From Candidatus Poribacteria bacterium (lineage in GTDB: Bacteria > Poribacteria > WGA-4E > WGA-3G): a DNA stretch of 35,292 nucleotides. The stretch is taken from contig JAPPIG010000124.1 of assembly GCA_028820635.1 (NCBI GenBank), positions 1 through 35,292 on the forward strand, written 5' to 3'. Of this stretch, positions 30,854 through 35,292 are shown piece by piece (positions within the stretch are counted from its first letter, which is position 1; every line of letters begins with the position of its first letter). Below the pieces are notes generated by a model. The model was not told the DNA's origin. It saw only the letters and a program-made list of their open reading frames with translations, and made no database searches. The translations under genes and the position numbers were made by a program.

Positions 30854-32962
30854 TTACTCATCTAATAGGAGTGCTTCAATCAACCAAATTAAGGGTTGAC
30901 CGTTTACCAGATGCAAACCTTCAAAACTGAATTGCCAATTTTGGTATTTATCAATCAAGATAAAAAACGATGACATTGTTTCAACCTGATAAGCCTTCTT
31001 TACTTCCTGATCTGGATCAAGCAGAACGGGCCAGGGCGGTTGATGTTCCTCCAAAAACTCGTGCACTTTTTGAAGGGCTTCACCATCATTGATTCCCCAG
31101 ACAACAACATCGTCGGTTGTACTAAATCGTTCGTAGACGAATTTGACCTCTGGAATGACCATGTTGCCCGCGCGCGACGAAACTCCAACATCAAGCAAAA
31201 CAACTTTACCTGACATTGCCGATAGTGTGTATGCCTCTCCTTCCAATGTTTCTAAACAAAAGCCCTTCGCTTTCTTATTAAGTCTGTTTGTGACAAGTTT
31301 CTGCCGGATTTTTTCACGGTCAGCACTTTCTCGAATACGGTATTCAGTTTCGGTATCTTTAAGGAAAGCCTCAAACGTATCAATAGACCCTTGCTCCACT
31401 TGATGATAGACCCGTTCCAAGCCTGTCAGACTTTCTACGCGAGACATAGGCATAAAATGAGCGTCGGTATAGTCATAGTAATGCCTTACTTTCTCACAGT
31501 GAGGGATAGGTGCAAAGTAGGCATTGGCATAGTAACACCTTGCCTTTTCCCACTTTCCTATTCCTTCTGCCGACCTTCCCAACATCCAGAAGTAATTGAT
31601 GGCACTCTCGTTGAACCTTGCCCAGAGAGATTCCAAAAAATTCGGTGCGTTTGTTATAAGTCCCTCATGAGTTTCTTCCCATCGTTCCTGCCGAAGGTAG
31701 ATTTCACAGCGCAAACGAGCGATTTCTCTGTGTACTTCTTTTACAGATCTTCTGTTGTTTTGTACAAGCCACACCTGTTCCTCTTCTTCACCTAATCTGA
31801 TTTCAGTCCGTTCCAAAATTTCCAATGCTTTGTCTAATCGGTTGTTAAACTTCAACCGATATTGAGCTGCTCCAGTATCAGCCAAGCCGAACCACTGCTG
31901 TGTCTCCTGGCACATAGCAAGATGTGCCTTCAAATATCCGTCAATAAGTTCATCAAGGTAATTATCGTTTGCCAGAGAGCGATCCGCCTCGACTAACCTC
32001 AGCATTTCTTCATAAGCTAACAGATACCATGATAATTCTGGGGCATCTGAGGCTGTGAACTCGTCAGTGACGCGTTGATAGTAATGCCACTTTTGAGACG
32101 CCTCTTCGCTCCGTTCAGCTAACCCTAACAACGCGAGCAGGTGAAGTTCGGTTTTGGCGTATTGCAGCATCTTATCGAATAAACTACTTGGGACATTCTT
32201 CGCACGGCCGGGAAGGCATCTATAGCCCCAGTGGGCGATTTCTAATACTTCTGGAGTTTCTGAGTGTGTCCTCAGCATTGATTCGATTTCAGAGCAAATC
32301 ATTTTTTGGACATCCTCCTCTGAAAACATTTCGGCTATGAGTCTCCATCGAGAATAATAAACCTCCAAGTCCGCTATCTGTAAGCTGCCAAGAAAATCCT
32401 GAATTAAGATATCTTGATCCGTTTTTAAACGCTTTCGCGCACGTTGAAGCTGACTCGTAATTGTGTTTACCGACACCCCTAAAAATTTGCTTATCTCCTT
32501 TGTTGGCATTTCATCAAGATAATAGAGCATCATCACTGTGCGTTCACTTTCTGGCAATTTTTTTAGAAGATCTTCGGCGATGGCATAACAACGCTCAGTC
32601 GCTTCTAACTCTTGTTGCTCTGATACATAACGCTCATAAGCTAAGTTATCTACTGCTTTTACAGACGTACTCTCGAGTGATTGCATCGTAGGTTTTTGCT
32701 TTCGTATCCAAGCAACGCAAAGCCGATTCGCAATGGCATAGAGCCACCCGGAGAATCGATTGATATCTTTGAGTGTAGAAAGTTTTTTGTATACCTGAAG
32801 GAAAGTGTCTTGCGTAATCTCTTCCGCATAGTGATAATCGCCGATCTTCCGCCACACAAAAGCGTGAACATTTTTTTCATATTTTTGAACTAAAGTGTTG
32901 AATGCCCTATTGTCACCTGACAAAATTTTCTGAATTAACTGAACGTCGTCTTCTCTTTCCAC
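30854..32962 (-). CDS. ECF sigma factor fused to a redox-dead TPR-thioredoxin module
   Basis: A 702-residue protein from the GTG at 32962, which has GGGAGGA six bases upstream (an ATG at 33001 lacks one). Residues 1-185 are a complete ECF sigma factor: region 2 with HYAEEITQDTFLQVYKK and FSGWLYAIANRLCVAWIR, and region 4 with MPTKEISKFLGVSVNTITS and LQRARKRLK. From residue about 200 it follows the paralogous lipoprotein downstream, through the helical repeats to the thioredoxin fold and the shared ending LHLVNGQPLIWLIEALLLDE-like. WCGPC is replaced by SRAG-type residues (595-599) and the cis-proline by serine (SSFF). No membrane segment is present: it is cytosolic. A 5-residue-scale insert (HYYDYTDAH) duplicates one repeat. 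Confidence 0.85.
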   Translation of the reverse strand: MEREDDVQLIQKILSGDNRAFNTLVQKYEKNVHAFVWRKIGDYHYAEEITQDTFLQVYKKLSTLKDINRFSGWLYAIANRLCVAWIRKQKPTMQSLESTSVKAVDNLAYERYVSEQQELEATERCYAIAEDLLKKLPESERTVMMLYYLDEMPTKEISKFLGVSVNTITSQLQRARKRLKTDQDILIQDFLGSLQIADLEVYYSRWRLIAEMFSEEDVQKMICSEIESMLRTHSETPEVLEIAHWGYRCLPGRAKNVPSSLFDKMLQYAKTELHLLALLGLAERSEEASQKWHYYQRVTDEFTASDAPELSWYLLAYEEMLRLVEADRSLANDNYLDELIDGYLKAHLAMCQETQQWFGLADTGAAQYRLKFNNRLDKALEILERTEIRLGEEEEQVWLVQNNRRSVKEVHREIARLRCEIYLRQERWEETHEGLITNAPNFLESLWARFNESAINYFWMLGRSAEGIGKWEKARCYYANAYFAPIPHCEKVRHYYDYTDAHFMPMSRVESLTGLERVYHQVEQGSIDTFEAFLKDTETEYRIRESADREKIRQKLVTNRLNKKAKGFCLETLEGEAYTLSAMSGKVVLLDVGVSSRAGNMVIPEVKFVYERFSTTDDVVVWGINDGEALQKVHEFLEEHQPPWPVLLDPDQEVKKAYQVETMSSFFILIDKYQNWQFSFEGLHLVNGQPLIWLIEALLLDE

Positions 32963-33290
32963 GAGGCTTCCTCCCAATAAACAGATTGGATGTATTCGCA
33001 TTCGCCAAGAGGCTTAGATAGATGGTTAAATGCGGATTTGTAAACTTAAGCAATGTGACAAGGTGTATCATTACGTGACTATGCTATTATAGACGCGATT
33101 TTGAAGAGGAAAACGTGCATTATGTAAAAAAATGAAAATATCAGAATTTTTAGAAGTTGTTTCTTAAATCGAACTTACGTTAAATTTTCTATCGCTTCCA
33201 AACTTTGTCAATAAATTTACGCACCCTATTAGATTTCAATTATTTCAAAGGAGTTTCTTAAGATAAATGGATTAAATGAAATGCAAGAAA
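32963..33290. other. Leader and promoter region of the sigma-fusion gene
   Basis: No gene is supported here. On the minus strand a perfect TATAAT (complement at 33084-33089) has only a poor -35-like TTTTCC about 16 bases upstream, so the promoter call is weak. An isolated AAGGAG at 33247 (plus strand) precedes only a three-codon frame. The stretch is A+T rich with no repeat that I recognise. Confidence 0.35.
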
Positions 33291-33335
33291 AAGCCTGATT
33301 CAGCCAACGTAACATACAATAACTGAATCAGGCTT
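33291..33335 (-). terminator. Rho-independent terminator of the first NPCBM gene
   Basis: AAGCCTGATTCAG (33291-33303) and CTGAATCAGGCTT (33323-33335) form a perfect 13-bp stem with a 19-base loop. On the minus strand the stem is followed by a T-rich tract (TTTTTCTTG), as expected for ending transcription of the gene that stops at 33402. Confidence 0.85.
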
Positions 33336-33401
33336 AATTATGTTATTTTAAACTTTCCATAGACACTTTATTCAAGGTATAGGAAAGAGCAGATTGAAAC
33401 T

Positions 33402-34178
33402 CTAATAACGTGCTTTCAGAGAACCCCAAATTGTCGGGAGTTTATTGGCAGGTTCAACTGCAGTTGCTGTTGAGGTGATGAGTTTGGCATCGCCAAGTGA
33501 TGAGTGATCACATCCTAATCCATCGCCGCCATCGCCCATGACAATTGTGAGTTCTTTGGCGTTTGCCGGGATCTCAAATTCAACCTTTAACGGTTCAACA
33601 TTTTCGCCATCCGCGGCACCAGTTAAGGTTTCGGTTGCGACAATCTCTGTTCCATCAAGTGAAAAGACAAAATGACTACTGCCACCGTGCCCACAGCCGC
33701 CTGGGTCTTTTTCATCAGACATGCCAGCATATCCCTCAAATCTGACGTAATCATTTCCAGTTAAATCGTAAACAAAAGTGCCAACGGAATGCGCACCGAT
33801 ACCACGCTCAAAATAGGTGCCGCCGATAACGATATGGTTTCGGGTTGTGGCACCTTCGCCAATGGTTACGTTATCAAAGTTTAGGGGACCGCCCCAACCT
33901 GTCCATTCTCCAGCCGGATTTTTTGGAATAAGACCACATCCATTGGGCTTTGGTTGACTTCCGCCAATTAAAGCAAGATAAACGACCCCTTCACGGTCGT
34001 CCTCTTCTACGACTTCATCGTAATCGTTTGCAACGGCGACATCTTCACTTGCGACCTCTTGAATTGGGACAGCACCATCACCATCAAGGTTTGTGCAGTC
34101 ACTTTTATCAGTATGACCGTTAAAAACAAGACCAACGATTAATAAAATACTTAAAGCAAACAAAGTAGTAAATTTCAA
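33402..34178 (-). CDS. Secreted NPCBM-domain protein, copy 1
   Basis: A 258-residue exported protein: hydrophobic signal FTTLFALSILLIVGLVFNG, then an acidic stretch with DCTNLDGDGAVPIQEV (EF-like DGDG) and DYDEVVEEDDREGVVYLALIGGSQP. The body is an NPCBM carbohydrate-binding-type beta-sandwich: HIVIGGTYFERGIGAHSVG, YVRFEGYAGMSDEKDPGGCGHGG, FSLDGTEI, and ELTIVMGDGGDGLGCDHSSLGDAKL. Such modules bind glycans in glycosidases; here no catalytic domain is attached. Conserved cysteines (four in both copies) suggest disulfides. The tail NKLPTIWGSLKARY is shared with the neighbour. GGAGG precedes the ATG. It is a tandem paralogue of the next gene. Confidence 0.85.
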   Translation of the reverse strand: MKFTTLFALSILLIVGLVFNGHTDKSDCTNLDGDGAVPIQEVASEDVAVANDYDEVVEEDDREGVVYLALIGGSQPKPNGCGLIPKNPAGEWTGWGGPLNFDNVTIGEGATTRNHIVIGGTYFERGIGAHSVGTFVYDLTGNDYVRFEGYAGMSDEKDPGGCGHGGSSHFVFSLDGTEIVATETLTGAADGENVEPLKVEFEIPANAKELTIVMGDGGDGLGCDHSSLGDAKLITSTATAVEPANKLPTIWGSLKARY

Positions 34179-34255
34179 TGTTCTGAACCTCCATCAGTTT
34201 TGATAAAAACACAGTTTGATGTGTATATGGTAAAATATAAAATAAGGCATTTCTG

Positions 34256-34288
34256 TTGATAGACGCGCTTTGCGATCGCGCCTATCAA
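34256..34288. repeat. Dispersed hairpin between the NPCBM genes
   Basis: TTGATAGACGCG (34256-34267) pairs with CGCGCCTATCAA (34277-34288) over 12 bp with one mismatch. AGTAGATTTTACAATTA (minus strand, 34299-34315) beside it matches 15 of 17 positions of an end of the MITE at 19795, suggesting a decayed element of that family. It lies in the 168-bp spacer between the two paralogues and may weaken read-through from the upstream copy. Confidence 0.6.
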
Positions 34289-34346
34289 AATGGAACATTA
34301 ATTGTAAAATCTACTGTAAGTAATATCTACTCACATGTCACAATGT

Positions 34347-35162
34347 TTAATAGCGTGCTTTCAGGTGTCCCCAGATTGTTGGGAGTTTGTTAGCGGGTTC
34401 AACCGCGAGTGCTTGTGCGGTGAGGAGTTTGGCATCTCCAATTGTTGAATGGTCGCAGCCTATTCCATCGCCACCATCTCCCATCACGATTGTGAGTTCC
34501 TTGGCATTTGTGGGGATGTCAAATTCAACTTTAACTGCCTCAACATTTTCGCCATCTTCCGAACCTTTAAGCGTCTTGGATTTGAACATCTCTTTTCCAT
34601 CAACAGTAAAGGTGAAATCGCTACTGCCACCGTGTCCACAGCCACCCGGGTCTTTTTCATCGGACATACCAACATACCCTTCAAATTTTAGGTATTTGTC
34701 ACCTGTTAAATCATAAACTAAGGTGCCGATTGCATGTGCACCGAAACCGCGCACAAAATAGGTGCCGCCGATGACGATATGGTTTCGGGTAGCCCCGCCT
34801 TCACCAATAGTGACGTTATCAAAGTTTAGGGGACCACCCCAACCTGTCCATTGGCCTGCATCATTCTTTGGAATAAGTCCACAGCCGTTTGCCTTAGGTT
34901 GACTTCCACCAATTAAAGCGAGGTAGATAACACCTTTGCGGTCATCTTCTTCAACAACTTCATCGTAGTCATTCACAGTGTTGAGATCTTCTTTACCAAC
35001 CTCCTGAATAGGTTTGGCACCATCACCATCTATGTTAGTGCAGTCTTTTTTTGCAGCATACACGCTGAAAGCGACTCCAACGATCAGCACCATTACGATG
35101 CAAGCAAAACGTCCTATACGTTTGCCGCTATTTAATTCTTTAAACATATTAGCAAAATTCAT
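34347..35162 (-). CDS. Secreted NPCBM-domain protein, copy 2
   Basis: A 271-residue paralogue of the preceding protein, with a longer N-terminus before the signal helix (RFACIVMVLIVGVAFSVYAA). The mature part begins KKDCTNIDGDGAKPIQEV and keeps the acidic DYDEVVEEDD motif, the NPCBM sandwich (HIVIGGTYFVRGFGAHAIG, YVGMSDEKDPGGCGHGG, FTVDGKEMFKS) and the tail NKLPTIWGHLKARY. Because substitutions are scattered and the frame is intact, both copies are probably functional and diverged after a tandem duplication. AGGAGG is 5 bases before the ATG. The last 130 bp of the window upstream show no clear promoter or other gene. Confidence 0.85.
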   Translation of the reverse strand: MNFANMFKELNSGKRIGRFACIVMVLIVGVAFSVYAAKKDCTNIDGDGAKPIQEVGKEDLNTVNDYDEVVEEDDRKGVIYLALIGGSQPKANGCGLIPKNDAGQWTGWGGPLNFDNVTIGEGGATRNHIVIGGTYFVRGFGAHAIGTLVYDLTGDKYLKFEGYVGMSDEKDPGGCGHGGSSDFTFTVDGKEMFKSKTLKGSEDGENVEAVKVEFDIPTNAKELTIVMGDGGDGIGCDHSTIGDAKLLTAQALAVEPANKLPTIWGHLKARY

Positions 35163-35292
35163 ATTAACCTCCTATATTATATAAAAATATGTTGAATACG
35201 AAATTGTTGTATCAACACTTTGCGATAGCCAAAGATTTGTACTGCCATCGGAAATTTAGACCACTACCTAAGATAAGATTGTGATATAATTA

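Noticed and set aside
31391..31795. A 134-residue plus-strand frame inside the sigma-fusion gene
   Set aside because: It lies antisense to the conserved helical repeats and has no start signals or motifs.
33247..33275. A small gene after AAGGAG in the spacer upstream of the sigma-fusion gene
   Set aside because: The reading frame from the following ATG ends after two codons.
33405..35150. Lipobox in the NPCBM proteins
   Set aside because: The first cysteine after the signal helix is not preceded by a [LVI][ASTVI][GAS] lipobox; ordinary secretion is more likely.

Overview
The window reads as chromosomal DNA of an uncultured, moderately A+T-rich bacterium. The gene mix suggests a Poribacteria-like lineage of the Planctomycetes/PVC-neighbour type: an FGE-like lipase-independent SUMF domain protein, a PhyH dioxygenase, a ThuA-like protein, CotH with lamin-tail and EF-hands, NPCBM proteins, ECF sigma factors with unusual C-terminal extensions, and many short dispersed hairpin repeats. 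This placement is inferred from gene content only; no rRNA, tRNA or phylogenetic marker search was possible. I see no phage, plasmid origin, CRISPR array, rRNA or tRNA.

Layout. 232-2549: two core biosynthetic genes, hisC and ispG. 2643-4675: a secreted FGE-like protein facing a PD40 propeller protein. 4919-10340: a surface-glycan cluster (GT39-like membrane glycosyltransferase, GT4, polysaccharide deacetylase, methyltransferase, then convergent uppP). A 383-bp non-coding transposable element sits exactly on the stop codon of the GT39-like gene. 10348-12168: PhyH dioxygenase and an NAD-dependent epimerase on the minus strand. 12165-15688: a minus-strand restriction-modification block (adenine methyltransferase, probable endonuclease, small lipoprotein, and a Type IIG-like specificity protein without a methylase domain) that runs into the epimerase through an ATGA overlap.

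15948-19732: a two-domain multicopper oxidase followed by the substrate-binding protein and the fused double permease of a ferric-iron type ABC importer, with no ATPase gene beside it. 20030-23219: a DUF4956 membrane protein and a large CotH/lamin-tail secreted protein. 23340-25645: an ECF sigma factor, its zinc-type anti-sigma factor and an RseB-like sensor, in order. 25763-28570: a secreted dienelactone hydrolase, an SDR oxidoreductase and a ThuA-like protein, separated by short hairpin repeats.

29001-32962: the most unusual pair. A periplasmic TlpA-type lipoprotein with an intact WCGPC site lies downstream of a paralogue in which the same helical and thioredoxin module has been joined to a complete ECF sigma factor, while losing the secretion signal, both active-site cysteines and the cis-proline. 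A vestige of a third copy lies between them. 33402-35162: tandem secreted NPCBM paralogues with an identical-looking C-terminal tail.

Regulation visible in the sequence: four good sigma-70-type promoters (before the GT39-like gene, the oxidase, the iron-binding protein and the DUF4956 gene), a strong hairpin terminator after the first NPCBM gene, and an unusual ribosome-binding-site/mini-ORF/hairpin arrangement before the FGE-like gene. Several intergenic gaps carry related TA-flanked miniature elements and dispersed hairpins.
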